Of a stretch of DNA of 64,000 nucleotides, positions 10,632 to 19,944 are shown in pieces. The translations under genes and the position numbers were made by a program. The notes beneath the pieces were generated by a model. That model made no database searches. It was not told the DNA's origin and saw only the letters and a list, made by a program, of their open reading frames with translations. Source of the DNA: a bacterium (GTDB lineage: Bacteria > Desulfobacterota > Binatia > HRBIN30 > CADEER01); NCBI GenBank assembly GCA_019637795.1, contig JAHBUY010000001.1, forward strand, positions 207,001-271,000. Reading direction: 5' to 3'. The first letter of the stretch is position 1. The number at the start of each line of letters is the position of its first letter.

Positions 10632-11685
10632 CCGCGGCGGCAACGAGCGCGGACACGCGCTGCTCACCGCGCTGATCGCGACCGCCCTGCTGCTGCCGTT
10701 GGGCGCCTTCGCGGTGATGCAGGCGCGGCTCGACTTCCTCGTCCAGCACTACGCCCGCGCCGCCAGCGAGACCTTCGCGGTCGCCGAGTCCGGGCTCGAG
10801 CACGCCCTCGCCGACCTGGCGCGCGACCCGCGCTTCGAGCGCCTGCTCGCCGGTCCCGACGGCCGCCTCGGCACCGCCGACGACGGCGACTATCCGTTCG
10901 CGCAGCCGCCGCCGGCATTCTTTCCGGCGGCGCCATCGCGCTACGACGTGCGGGTCGCGGCGCAGACCGCCGAGCGGGTCGAGATCGTCGCCCGCGGCTA
11001 CGGCGCCCTCGGCAGCGTGCGCGGCGTCGCGTCGGCGGTGCAGCGCGCGGCGCTGCCCTATCTGCCGGGCGCGCTCGCCACGGCGGCGGGCGCGCCCGAC
11101 CTTCAGCTCGGCGCCGACTGGCGGATCGACGGCGCCGCCGGCGTCCCGCCGCTGGCGGTGGCGAGCGACCAGGCCGCCGACCATCTGCGCCGCGGGCTGG
11201 ATGCCGACGCGCGCAGCCGGATCGCCGCCCCGGCGGGGACGCCCGACATCGGCGTCGCCGCCCTGCCCGACCTCGCCGCGCTGCTCGCCGCCGCCGCCCG
11301 TCGCGGCGACCTGCGCGCCCTCGGCGGCGAGGTCAGCGGCGCGCTGGGCGAGGGCGTCTTTCTCGCCCCGGCCGGGGCCAGCCTGCGCGACGTCGTCGGC
11401 GGCGGCATCCTGTTGGTCGACGGCCCGCTGGAGATCGCCGGCGACTTCGGCTTCGACGGGCTGGTGGCCACCACCGCCGGGTTGACCGTGGCCGCCGACG
11501 CGACGGTGCGCGTCGCCGGCGCCGTCCTGCAGGGCCCGCGCGGCGGCGCGCTCGCCCTGCGCGGCAGCGGCCGCATCGCCTTCGACGAGCGCGTCGCCGA
11601 ACGCCTGGCCGCGCGCTACCCCGGCCTGCTGCCCTCGCGCGCCCGCGTGCTCGCCTGGCGCGAGCTCGCCGACGCCGAGGGCTGA
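10624..11685 (+). CDS. Minor pilin PilX/GspK-like, tip component
   Basis: 353 residues. A leader of about 10 residues precedes a hydrophobic segment, HALLTALIATALLLPLGAFAV, which has Thr rather than Glu at position 5; GspK-type tip pilins characteristically lack this Glu. DGRLGTADDGDYPF (about 80-93) is an acidic loop often seen in this family. The later half is unusually large and Ala/Gly-rich with beta-helix-like repeats (about 230-320). It closes the minor-pilin run. Probably sits at the pilus tip; adhesion is possible but not shown. Confidence 0.75.
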   Translation: MADRGGNERGHALLTALIATALLLPLGAFAVMQARLDFLVQHYARAASETFAVAESGLEHALADLARDPRFERLLAGPDGRLGTADDGDYPFAQPPPAFFPAAPSRYDVRVAAQTAERVEIVARGYGALGSVRGVASAVQRAALPYLPGALATAAGAPDLQLGADWRIDGAAGVPPLAVASDQAADHLRRGLDADARSRIAAPAGTPDIGVAALPDLAALLAAAARRGDLRALGGEVSGALGEGVFLAPAGASLRDVVGGGILLVDGPLEIAGDFGFDGLVATTAGLTVAADATVRVAGAVLQGPRGGALALRGSGRIAFDERVAERLAARYPGLLPSRARVLAWRELADAEG

Positions 11686-11805
11686 GCCGGCGCTGGGCGC
11701 CTGACATGGCGTATGGCGAGCGCGGGCCCCATGGAAAAAAAACAGCGCTGCGGAGGGGAAACCCCCATGCTAAATTGCGCCGCGGCTGGATCGGGTGACT
11801 GGCAG

Positions 11806-12198
11806 ATGAGCAAGAAGATTCTGGTCGTGGACGACAATGTCGACAGCATCATGATCCTGCGCTCGATCCTCGAATCGCAGGGGTACACGGTGCGCACCGC
11901 GCAGAGCGGGGTGGACGCGCTGACGCTCCTCTCGCACGAGCTGCCCGATCTGGTGCTGCTCGACGTGATGATGCCGCAGATGAGCGGCATCGAGGTCCTC
12001 GAGCGCATCAAGACCACGCACACCTGGTCGCGGGTGCCGGTGATCATGGTCACCGCCAAGATCCAGGACGAGGACGTGATGACCGGCTACCAGCACGGCG
12101 CGGACTACTACATCACCAAGCCCTGCACCGCGAAGCAGCTCCTCTACGGCATCAGCCTGGTGCTCGACCGCGTCGAGGCCGCCGCCGCCAAGGAATAG
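11806..12198 (+). CDS. Stand-alone response-regulator receiver protein (CheY-like)
   Basis: 130 residues, all one REC domain. The start at 11806 gives MSKKILVVDDN; an in-frame ATG at 11713 would add 31 residues without homology. Acidic pair VVDDN, phospho-acceptor in LVLLDVMMPQ (about Asp53), switch Thr in MVTAKIQD and Lys in YYITKPCTAK are all present. No output domain. The 120-base gap before it contains an A-rich run (11732-11739), contrasting with the surrounding GC-rich sequence. Partner kinase unknown; the hybrid kinase at 17246 or pilus motors are candidates from position only. Confidence 0.92.
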   Translation: MSKKILVVDDNVDSIMILRSILESQGYTVRTAQSGVDALTLLSHELPDLVLLDVMMPQMSGIEVLERIKTTHTWSRVPVIMVTAKIQDEDVMTGYQHGADYYITKPCTAKQLLYGISLVLDRVEAAAAKE

Positions 12199-12288
12199 GC
12201 GGCCGGGCTCTGGCCCTCTCGGCGGACGTCCGGGCAAAGCCGGCGCCGCACTCCACGCCGGCGCGGCGACCGTGTATAGGACTGCGCC

Positions 12289-12912
12289 ATGTCTGCCGCG
12301 GGATGCCTCATCGCCTTCGAGGGGCCGGAGGGCGCCGGCAAGTCGACCCAGTTGCAGCGCCTGGCGGCGGCGCTGCGCGCCGAGGGCCGCGTCGTCGAGA
12401 TCACCGCCGAGCCCGGCGGGACGGCGCTCGGACGTGACCTGCGCCAGCTCCTGCTGCACGCCCGCGACACCGTCCCGGTGCCGCTCGCCGAGCTCTTCCT
12501 CTACCTCGCCGACCGCGCCCAGCACGTGCAGCAGCTCATCGCGCCGGCGATCGCCGCCGGCGCCGTGGTGCTCAGCGATCGCTTCTCCGCCTCGACCATC
12601 GCCTACCAGGGCTACGGTCGCGGCCTCGATCTGGCGCAGGTGACGCGCGCCGATACCTGGGCGCGCGGCGGCCTCGAGGCGCGGCTGACCCTGCTCCTCG
12701 ACTGCCCGGTGCGCATCGGCCTGCAGCGCGCGCGCGGCGAGAACGACCGCTTCCACGCCGAGGAGGAGGCGTTCCACGAGCGGGTGCGCGCCGGCTTCCA
12801 CGCCCTCGCCGCGGCGGCGGCGGAGTCCTGGCGGGTGATCGACTCGACGCAACCGGCGGACGCGGTCCACGCGGCGGTGCTGGCCGCCGTTCGCCCGGCG
12901 CTGACGCCATGA
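12289..12912 (+). CDS. tmk: Thymidylate kinase
   Basis: 207 residues. It phosphorylates dTMP to dTDP for DNA synthesis. P-loop EGPEGAGKST at residues 11-20, the DR(F/Y/H) motif in LSDRFSASTIAYQGYGRG (about 95), and an Arg-rich lid QRARGEN (about 146). Length is normal. The stop overlaps the holB start (ATGA). The tmk-holB-ricT order is widely conserved. Confidence 0.96.
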   Translation: MSAAGCLIAFEGPEGAGKSTQLQRLAAALRAEGRVVEITAEPGGTALGRDLRQLLLHARDTVPVPLAELFLYLADRAQHVQQLIAPAIAAGAVVLSDRFSASTIAYQGYGRGLDLAQVTRADTWARGGLEARLTLLLDCPVRIGLQRARGENDRFHAEEEAFHERVRAGFHALAAAAAESWRVIDSTQPADAVHAAVLAAVRPALTP

Positions 12913-13862
12913 GCCTGCCGGTCCTGCACGGGCACGCCCAGACCTGGGCGCACCTGACGCGCCTGCTCGACGCCGGCCGGCTGCCGCACGCGCTGCTCTT
13001 CGTCGGCCCGCCGGGCATCGGCAAGGCGCTGGTGGCGCAGCGGCTGGCGGCCCGCCTCGCCTGCGGCGGGCCGACGCCGCCCTGCGGCGCCTGCGCCGGC
13101 TGCCTGCAGGTGGTCGCCGGCAGCCATCCCGACCTGCGGGTCATCGGCGCCCCCGGCGCCGGCGGTCGCAAGGAGGGGCGCACCAAGAAGGAGATCGGCA
13201 TCGACCAGGCGCGCGAGCTGAAGCGCTTCGTCGCCCTGCGGGCGATCAGCGCCGGACGCAAGATCGCGGTCATCGACGACGCCGACCGCCTGTCGATCGC
13301 GGCCCAGAACGCCCTCCTCAAGACGCTCGAGGAACCGCCGGGCGCGGCGATGCTCATCCTCATCACCGCCAGCCCCGGCGCCCTGCTCACCACCGTGCGC
13401 TCGCGCTGCCAGCGCATCGCCTTCCGGCCGCTGGCCGCGACGGCGGTGCAGGCGGCGCTGGTCGATGCCGGGATCGCGGCCGACGAGGCGGAGCGGCTGG
13501 CGGCGCGCGCCGAGGGCAGCCCGGGGCGGGCCCTGGCGCTGCGCGGGAGTTGGACGGACGACGATCAGGGCGAGATCCGAACCCTGCTTGCGGGTCTGGC
13601 GGGCGGCCGATATGGGTCGGTGCTCGCCATGAGCAAGGCCCTCGGCAAGACGGAGCAGGAGACCGTCGCGCGGCTCGACGGCCTGCTCGCCGGCTGCCGC
13701 GCCGACGCGGCGGCGGCGATCGCCGACGGCGACGCGGCCCGCCTCGCCGAGATGGTGCGGCGCGGCGAACTGGTCGCCGAGGCGCTGACCACGCTGCGCC
13801 GGCGCACCCCCAACCGCGCCCTGCTCACCGAAGCCCTCGCCCTGCGGCTGGCTGGCGGATGA
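12909..13862 (+). CDS. holB: DNA polymerase III delta-prime subunit
   Basis: 317 residues. Clamp-loader subunit. P-loop GPPGIGKA at residues 33-40, a zinc cluster of cysteines (residues 52-65, CGACAGC), the segment GRKIAVIDDADRLSIAAQNA, LLKTLEEPPGAAMLIL and the SRC motif (TTVRSRCQRI). About 317 residues is usual. An inserted basic stretch (GRKEGRTKKE, about 78-87) lies between the zinc module and the AAA+ core. It overlaps tmk and ricT. Confidence 0.95.
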   Translation: MSLPVLHGHAQTWAHLTRLLDAGRLPHALLFVGPPGIGKALVAQRLAARLACGGPTPPCGACAGCLQVVAGSHPDLRVIGAPGAGGRKEGRTKKEIGIDQARELKRFVALRAISAGRKIAVIDDADRLSIAAQNALLKTLEEPPGAAMLILITASPGALLTTVRSRCQRIAFRPLAATAVQAALVDAGIAADEAERLAARAEGSPGRALALRGSWTDDDQGEIRTLLAGLAGGRYGSVLAMSKALGKTEQETVARLDGLLAGCRADAAAAIADGDAARLAEMVRRGELVAEALTTLRRRTPNRALLTEALALRLAGG

Positions 13863-14722
13863 TGCCGATGGTGGACCCCTTCGAGCTCGAGGACCCGCCG
13901 CCGCCGCCGACCATCGCGGTGGTCGGCATCCAGTTCCGCGCCACCGGCCAGGTGGCGGACTACGACGCCGGCTCGATCCCGCTGCGCATCGGCGATCGCG
14001 TCCTCGCGCAGGTGGCGCGCGGCAGCGCCCTGGGCACCGTGGTCGTGCCGCCGCACCCGGTGGACGCCCGCATCGCCCGCAACCTGCCGCGGGTGCAGAA
14101 GCGCGCCGATCACCGCGAGCTGGCGCGCGAGGACGCCAACCGCCGCCGCGCCGCCGATGCGCAGCGCATCTGCCTGCACCGCATCCACGAGCGCGGCATG
14201 CCGATGAAGCTCATCAAGACCGAGGTCTCCTACGACGGCTCGAAGATGATGTTCTTCTTCTTCGCCGAGGATCGGGTCGACTTCCGCGACCTCGTCCGCG
14301 ACCTCGCGCAGACGCTGCACATGCGCATCGAGATGAAGCAGATCGGCCATCGCGACGAGACCAAGCTGATCGGGGGCATGGGCCCGTGCGGCCGCGAGCT
14401 GTGCTGCTCGAGCTGGCTGCGCGAGTTCAGCTCGGTGTCGGTGAAGATGGCCAAGGAGCAGGGCCTGTCCCTGAACCCGTCGAAGCTGGCCGGCATGTGC
14501 GGGCGCCTGAAGTGCTGCCTGCGCTACGAGTACGACACCTACCTCGAGCTCGGACGGGCGCTGCCGCCGATCGGCAAGCCCGTCGAGTCGGTCAAGGGCG
14601 ACGGCATCGTGCTGCGCCACAACATCCTCAAGCAGACGGTACTGATCCGCCGCCGCGAGGACGACGTCGAGGTGGAGGCGTCGCTCGAGGATCTGGTGGC
14701 GAAGAAGCCCGACGCCCCCTGA
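13859..14722 (+). CDS. ricT: PSP1-domain protein RicT (YaaT) family
   Basis: 287 residues from the first of two adjacent ATG codons that overlap the holB stop. The PSP1 domain carries CGRELCC and CGRLKCC (about residues 178-220), cysteines that in Bacillus RicT help bind Fe-S clusters as part of the RicAFT complex acting on RNA processing and phosphorelays. MFFFFAEDRVDFRDLV is the typical core. Placement after holB matches the conserved neighbourhood. No RicA or RicF gene is seen here, so its role in this organism is open. Confidence 0.93.
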   Translation: MMPMVDPFELEDPPPPPTIAVVGIQFRATGQVADYDAGSIPLRIGDRVLAQVARGSALGTVVVPPHPVDARIARNLPRVQKRADHRELAREDANRRRAADAQRICLHRIHERGMPMKLIKTEVSYDGSKMMFFFFAEDRVDFRDLVRDLAQTLHMRIEMKQIGHRDETKLIGGMGPCGRELCCSSWLREFSSVSVKMAKEQGLSLNPSKLAGMCGRLKCCLRYEYDTYLELGRALPPIGKPVESVKGDGIVLRHNILKQTVLIRRREDDVEVEASLEDLVAKKPDAP

Positions 14723-14752
14723 GCCGCGGCGCCCGCCGCGTCGCGATCCCGC

Positions 14753-16285
14753 ATGGCCCGCGTCTATCTCACCACGCCGATCTACTACGTCAACGCCGAG
14801 CCCCACCTCGGCCACACCTACACCACCGTCGTCGCCGACACGCTGGCGCGCTGGCACCGGTCGCGCGGCGACGAGGTGCTGTTCGTCACCGGCACCGACG
14901 AGCACGGCGACAAGATCGTCCAGGCGGCGGCCGCCGCCGGCGTCGAGCCGCGCGCCTACGTCGACCGGGTGAGCGCGCTCTTCCGCCGCACCTGGGACGA
15001 GTGCGGCATCGGCTACGACCACTTCATCCGCACCACCGATCCCGAGCACGTCGCCTGCGTGCAGGACGTCCTGCGCCGCCTGCACGCGGCCGGCGACGTG
15101 TACTTCGGCAGCTATGGCGGCCTGTACTGCTACGGCTGCGAACGGTTCTACACCGAGAAGGAGCTGGTCGACGGCCGCTGCCCCGATCACCAGGTCGCCC
15201 CCACCTACATCGAGGAGGAGAACTACTTCTTCCGCATGAGCGCCTACCAGCAGCGGCTGGCCGAGGAGCTGGAGCGCGCGCCGTCGCGCATCCTGCCCGA
15301 TCGCTACCGCAACGAGGTGCTGGCCATGCTGCGCGGCGACGCCCTCGGCGACCTCTGCATCTCGCGGCCGAAGAGCCGCCTGAGCTGGGGCATCGAGCTG
15401 CCGTTCGACGACCGCTACGTCGCCTACGTGTGGTGCGACGCGCTGACCAATTACCTCACCGCGCTGCGCCACCTGCGCCCCGACGCCGTCGACGCCTGGT
15501 GGCCGGAGGCGCAGCACCTGATCGGCAAGGACATCGTCAAGCCGCACGGCGTCTTCTGGCCGACCATGCTGCTGAGCGCCGGCCTGCCGCTGTACAAAGG
15601 GCTGCGCGTCCACGGCTACTGGACGCGCGGCGAGAGCAAGATGTCGAAGAGCCTGGGCAACGTCATCCGCCCGCTCGACATGCGGCAGCGCTTCGGCATG
15701 GACGCTTTCCGCTACTTCCTGCTGCGCGAGATGGCGTTCGGGCAGGACGCGACCTTCAGCGAGGACGCCTTCGTCACCCGCGTCAACGCCGACCTCGCGA
15801 ACAACCTGGGCAATCTCGTCAGCCGCACGCTCGCCATGCAGCAGCGCTACTTCGCGGGCGCGGTGCAGCCGCTCGGCGCGTGGACACCCGAGGATCGCGA
15901 GCTCGCGGCCAGCTACGCGGCCGCGATCGCCGAGATGCCGGGCCACATGGAGCAGCTCGCCTTCCACCGCACGCTCGAGGCGCTGTGGCGCGCCATCGAC
16001 GCCGCCAACAAGTACATCGTCGCCACGGCGCCGTTCACGCTCGCCAAGACCCCCGCCACCCTGCCGCGCGCCGGCGCGGTGCTGCACCACCTGCTGGAGG
16101 CGCTGTTCGCCACCGCCGTGCTGCTGCGGCCGTTCCTGCCGGAAACCTCGTCCCGCATGCTGGCCCTACTCGCCATGCCGACCGATGCCGTGCTGCCCGG
16201 CGGCGACGCGTGGTGGGGCACGACGATTCCGGACGCGCACGTCACCAACAAGCCGGAGATCCTCTTCCCGCGCATCGAAGACTAG
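14753..16285 (+). CDS. metG: Methionyl-tRNA synthetase
   Basis: 510 residues. It charges tRNA-Met. HIGH-type motif PHLGHTYT (residues 17-24), zinc-knuckle cysteines in LYCYGCE and GRCPDH (about 124-145), WCDALTNYLT, and KMSKS at residues 296-300. It is the short form: the sequence ends about where the C-terminal EMAP/tRNA-binding domain would begin. Separated from ricT by 30 bases and from tatD by eight, consistent with one operon. Confidence 0.97.
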   Translation: MARVYLTTPIYYVNAEPHLGHTYTTVVADTLARWHRSRGDEVLFVTGTDEHGDKIVQAAAAAGVEPRAYVDRVSALFRRTWDECGIGYDHFIRTTDPEHVACVQDVLRRLHAAGDVYFGSYGGLYCYGCERFYTEKELVDGRCPDHQVAPTYIEEENYFFRMSAYQQRLAEELERAPSRILPDRYRNEVLAMLRGDALGDLCISRPKSRLSWGIELPFDDRYVAYVWCDALTNYLTALRHLRPDAVDAWWPEAQHLIGKDIVKPHGVFWPTMLLSAGLPLYKGLRVHGYWTRGESKMSKSLGNVIRPLDMRQRFGMDAFRYFLLREMAFGQDATFSEDAFVTRVNADLANNLGNLVSRTLAMQQRYFAGAVQPLGAWTPEDRELAASYAAAIAEMPGHMEQLAFHRTLEALWRAIDAANKYIVATAPFTLAKTPATLPRAGAVLHHLLEALFATAVLLRPFLPETSSRMLALLAMPTDAVLPGGDAWWGTTIPDAHVTNKPEILFPRIED

Positions 16286-16293
16286 CCGCCGCG

Positions 16294-17121
16294 ATGGCCT
16301 GGAAACCGCTCGACGCCGTCCCCGACCTGCCGCCGCTCCACGGCGCGGCGCTGATCGACTCGCACTGCCACCTCGACATGGACTTCGACGCCGACCGCGG
16401 GGCGGTGCTGGCGCGCGCCCGCGCCGCCGGCGTCGAGGCGATGATCACCATCGGCGCCAGCGGCCGCTTCGACGCCAACCGCGCCGCGGTCGAGATCGCC
16501 GACGCCAACGAGGCGGTCTACGCCACGGTCGGCATCCATCCGCACGAAGCGGCGTCGCTGGACGACGCGGCCATCGCCGTCCTCGGCGAGCTGGCGGCGC
16601 ACCCGAAGGTGGTGGGGATCGGCGAGACCGGGCTCGACTACCACTACGAGCACGCGCCGCGCCCGGCGCAGCGGGCGGCGTTCGCGCGCTTCCTCGGGCT
16701 GGCGCGCGCCCTGCGCAAGCCGATCGTCGTCCACCTGCGCGAGGCCGACGACGATGCCGTCGAGGTGCTGCGCGGCGAGCGCGGCGGGGAGATCGGGGGC
16801 GTGATCCACTGCTTCTCCGGCGATGCGGTCAGCGTCCGCCGCTTCCTCGACCTCGGCTTCCACATCTCCTTCAGCGGCATCGTCACCTTCAAGACGGCGG
16901 ACGCGCTGCGCGAGGCGGCGCGCCTCGTGCCATCGGATCGCCTGATGCTCGAGACCGATGCGCCGTTCCTGGCGCCCGTCCCATACCGGGGCCGCCGCAA
17001 CGAGCCGGCGCTGGTGGCGCAGACCGCGGCGACCATCGCCGCGGTGCGCGGCGAATCCATCGCGCAGGTCGCCGCCGCGACCAACGCCAACACCCGGCGA
17101 CTGTTCCATCTCCATCGATGA
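16294..17121 (+). CDS. tatD: TatD-family metal-dependent deoxyribonuclease
   Basis: 275 residues. Amidohydrolase-fold 3'-5' exonuclease. Metal ligands in DSHCHLDMDFD (near residue 25), TVGIHPHEA, GIGETGLDYHY, VHLREADDD and HCFSGD; the final LETDAPFLAP aspartate is present. Start ATG 16294 gives a 16-residue N-terminal lead before the barrel. metG-tatD adjacency is common in bacteria. Confidence 0.95.
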   Translation: MAWKPLDAVPDLPPLHGAALIDSHCHLDMDFDADRGAVLARARAAGVEAMITIGASGRFDANRAAVEIADANEAVYATVGIHPHEAASLDDAAIAVLGELAAHPKVVGIGETGLDYHYEHAPRPAQRAAFARFLGLARALRKPIVVHLREADDDAVEVLRGERGGEIGGVIHCFSGDAVSVRRFLDLGFHISFSGIVTFKTADALREAARLVPSDRLMLETDAPFLAPVPYRGRRNEPALVAQTAATIAAVRGESIAQVAAATNANTRRLFHLHR

Positions 17122-17124
17122 CCG

Positions 17125-17231
17125 CCGATCCCGCCGCCCCGCGTCGATGGATGCGGAGCCCCGCGGCCGCCATCGAGCGCAGGCGGGCGCGGGCGACCTC
17201 GGTGTTCGTCGGGGCGAGGCGGCGGGATCGG
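17125..17231. terminator. Inverted repeat between convergent tatD and the sensor kinase
   Basis: CCGATCCCGCCG at 17125-17136 pairs with CGGCGGGATCGG at 17220-17231, 12 of 12. The loop is long (83 bases) and no T tract follows on either strand, so it may be a weak bidirectional terminator or only a repeat. It lies exactly in the convergent gap, extending into the kinase-side spacer before 17246. Confidence 0.35.
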
Positions 17232-17245
17232 TATCCGCCGGTGTG

Positions 17246-19753
17246 TCACGCGGCCTGGCGCCGCTGGGCGCGGAGCTGGCGCAGGACGCGGCGCACCTCG
17301 TCCTGGGTGCAGGGCTTGGCGAGCACCGGTTGCGGCGGCAGCTCCTGCCGCAGGCGGCTGTCGCTGCGCCAGACGCCGCCGGTGACGAAGACGACGCGTT
17401 GGGCGAGCGCCGGGTTCGACGCCGCCAGGCGGCGATAGATCTCCGGTCCCGGGAGATCCGGCAGCCGGACGTCGAGGAACACGGCGTCCCACGATTCGGA
17501 CTCGAGCAGCGCCAGACCCTCGGTGGCGGTGGCGGCGTGGACGACGCGCAGGCCCTCGCGCACGAGCATCGCGGTCAGCGCCTCGGCGACGTCGGGCTCG
17601 TCGTCCACCAGCAGGGCGCGCTCGAACCCGCTGCTGCTCGCCACACGCGCCGCCATGGGCAACAGCAGGGTGAAGGTCGTGCCCACCCCGGGCGTGCTGT
17701 CGACGCGCAGGTCGCCGCCGTGGGCACGGGCGATCGCGTAGCTGACGCTCAGGCCGAGGCCGCTGCCTTCCGCCTTGGTCGAGAAGAACGGGTCGAAGAT
17801 GCGCGGCAGGACGTCGGGCGCGATCCCGGGGCCGCTGTCGGAGACGCGCAGCGCGAGCTGGTCGCCGACGCTCGCCACCTCGACGCGCAGCCAGGCGTCG
17901 CGGCGACCGGCCATCGCCTGGATGGCGTTGCCGAAGAGGTTCAGCAGGACCTGCTGGAGCTGCTGCGGGTCGGCCTCGGCGGGGGGCAGGTCCGGAGCGT
18001 GGACCGACTCGAGGCGGATGGCCTGGCGGGCGAGGTCGTGGCGCACCAGCTCGAGCGTCTTCGCCGTCAGCGTCGCCAGATCGACCGCGACCGGCGACGG
18101 CGGCCGCGGCCGGGCGAAGCCGAGGACGCCGCGCACGATGTCGGCGATGCGCCGCGCCTGGGCGTCGACCCGCGCCAGCGCCTCGCGCAGCTCGCCGGGG
18201 TCCCGCAGCTCCGGCCCTTCGGTCTGGCCGAAGATCGCCGCCAGGGCGTTGTTGATCTCGTGCGCGATGCCGGCGGCGAGCTCGCCGACGGCGGCGAGGC
18301 GGTCGGCGCGTTGCATCTGCTCCTGGAAGCGCTTCTGTTCCGAGACGTCCTCGAGGATCACCACGGCGCCCTGGATACGGCCGTCGCTGTCGCGGATCAG
18401 GCTGGCGTTGAGCGTGATCGGCAGCGCCGTGCCGTCCGGCCGGCGGATCGTCGTCTCGCCGCGCCAGCTCCGGCGCTGCAGGGTGTCCGCGAAGTGTTCC
18501 AGCGGCTCGTCGAGACTGGCGATCTGCAGCGCATCGCGGCCCATGATGTCCTCCCGGCGGACGCCGAGGGTGCGGATCAGGGCCGGGTTGACGAAGATCA
18601 CCCGCCGTTTGGCGTCGGTGATCAGCACCGCCTCCTCGGTGCTCTCGACGGCGCGCACCAGGCGGCGGCTGTCCTCCACCAAGCGGGCGCGCTCGATCGC
18701 AACCGCGGTCTGGCGGGCGATGCCGTCGGCGATCGTCATGTCGCGCTGGGTGAACGAGCCGCGGGCGCTGCGGCGCGCCAGCTCCATCACGCCGAAGAAG
18801 CGCGGGCCGCTCGACAGCGGGGCGATCAGCACCGCCGGGACGTCGGTCGGCACCACCTGCAGGCTCTCGGTCACCGGCACGACGACGCAGTGGCCGAGCC
18901 GGCGCACCCACTCGAAGTCCGGCACCTGCTCGGCGGTCAGGTGCGTCCCGTCGGTGGCCGCGCCCGGCGAGGCGACGGTGCGCACGTACTGGCCGCTGTC
19001 CTCGTCCCACAGCGCGATGCCGCAGTAGTCCATCTCGATGGCGCGGGGCGCGATCTCGGTCACCTTCTCGAGGATCTCGTCGAGGCGAGTGAGGCTGCTC
19101 ACCGCTTCGCTGACCATGAGCAGCGCGTTGGCGACGGCGGCGGAGTTGGCGTCGCGGTCGATGGTCAGCCGCGGCCGCGGCGGCACCGAGTCGAGCGCCG
19201 CGCGCAGCCAGATGGCGGCCAGCGGGCCGCCGACGACGGTCTCGACGATCGCGAACCAGACCACGTGGCTGAAGCTCCCCTTGACCAGGTCGCTCAGGGG
19301 GACGACCGAGATGAGCACCTCGCGATCGGCCCACTCCATCGCCCCGAGCATCGTCGCCGCGGCGGCGAGGAAGATGGCGCCGACCGCCGGCCCGAAGACC
19401 AGGGTGTAGGCGATCGCCTTCAACGGCAGCAGCAGCATCAGCGGGCTCAGGTGTCCGCCCGAGGCCGCGATCGGCAGGCCGAGGGTGAGGATGTTGACCC
19501 CGATGTCGAAGGCGATGAGCGCGTTCGACCCGCGGCCGAAGCGGTAGCCGAGCACCGCCACCAGGTTGAGGAGCAGGTAGGCGATGAAGGCCCCCTGCAC
19601 CACCCAGCGGACCGCCTGGATCGAGAAGTACTCGTTGAAGAACAGCCAGGCGATCAGGCCTTCGACGACGCGGATGATCAGCCACGGGCCGACGGCTCGG
19701 CTGACCTGCTCGATGGTCGCGCGCCCGCTGAAGCGCCCGCGCCCCCACGTCAT
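17246..19753 (-). CDS. Hybrid sensor histidine kinase (membrane sensor, GAF, PAS, kinase, receiver)
   Basis: 835 residues. About six membrane helices (residues 20-190), a GAF domain (about 215-360), a PAS domain (about 365-485), HisKA with the phospho-acceptor in AAGIAHEINNALAA (His near 498), HATPase with LFGNAIQAM and the G-box SGLGLSVSYAIA, and a C-terminal receiver with LVDDE, the acceptor in AVFLDVRLP (near 760) and AKPC. The membrane part (IAFDIGVNILTLGLPIAASGG) resembles PilS sensors, as does the activator at 702. No response regulator is adjacent. The cognate output could be any free regulator, e.g. the REC protein at 11806; that is conjecture. Confidence 0.92.
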   Translation of the reverse strand: MTWGRGRFSGRATIEQVSRAVGPWLIIRVVEGLIAWLFFNEYFSIQAVRWVVQGAFIAYLLLNLVAVLGYRFGRGSNALIAFDIGVNILTLGLPIAASGGHLSPLMLLLPLKAIAYTLVFGPAVGAIFLAAAATMLGAMEWADREVLISVVPLSDLVKGSFSHVVWFAIVETVVGGPLAAIWLRAALDSVPPRPRLTIDRDANSAAVANALLMVSEAVSSLTRLDEILEKVTEIAPRAIEMDYCGIALWDEDSGQYVRTVASPGAATDGTHLTAEQVPDFEWVRRLGHCVVVPVTESLQVVPTDVPAVLIAPLSSGPRFFGVMELARRSARGSFTQRDMTIADGIARQTAVAIERARLVEDSRRLVRAVESTEEAVLITDAKRRVIFVNPALIRTLGVRREDIMGRDALQIASLDEPLEHFADTLQRRSWRGETTIRRPDGTALPITLNASLIRDSDGRIQGAVVILEDVSEQKRFQEQMQRADRLAAVGELAAGIAHEINNALAAIFGQTEGPELRDPGELREALARVDAQARRIADIVRGVLGFARPRPPSPVAVDLATLTAKTLELVRHDLARQAIRLESVHAPDLPPAEADPQQLQQVLLNLFGNAIQAMAGRRDAWLRVEVASVGDQLALRVSDSGPGIAPDVLPRIFDPFFSTKAEGSGLGLSVSYAIARAHGGDLRVDSTPGVGTTFTLLLPMAARVASSSGFERALLVDDEPDVAEALTAMLVREGLRVVHAATATEGLALLESESWDAVFLDVRLPDLPGPEIYRRLAASNPALAQRVVFVTGGVWRSDSRLRQELPPQPVLAKPCTQDEVRRVLRQLRAQRRQAA

Positions 19754-19944
19754 GCGGCCAGTCTAGATGCGCCGCTGGAGGGGCGGCAAGCGGGATTCGC
19801 CGGAACGCCGCGGCGTCGGCGTTGCCCCGCGAGCGCCGGCGTCGCTCGACGCCGCGCCGGGCGGTTGTCCGTCGTCAGGTGGTTGGTGGGTCCGGGCGAT
19901 CCCGTCGGGACCTCGACGGCGCACCGCCCACAGGCCTGGAACCC

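Noticed and set aside
13565..16090. 841-codon antisense frame over holB, ricT and metG
   Set aside because: Shadow of three conserved genes.
16644..19748. 1034-codon frame overlapping the sensor kinase on the same strand
   Set aside because: Reads the kinase gene in another frame; composition is Arg/Pro-rich with no motifs, while the 835-residue frame has all kinase boxes.
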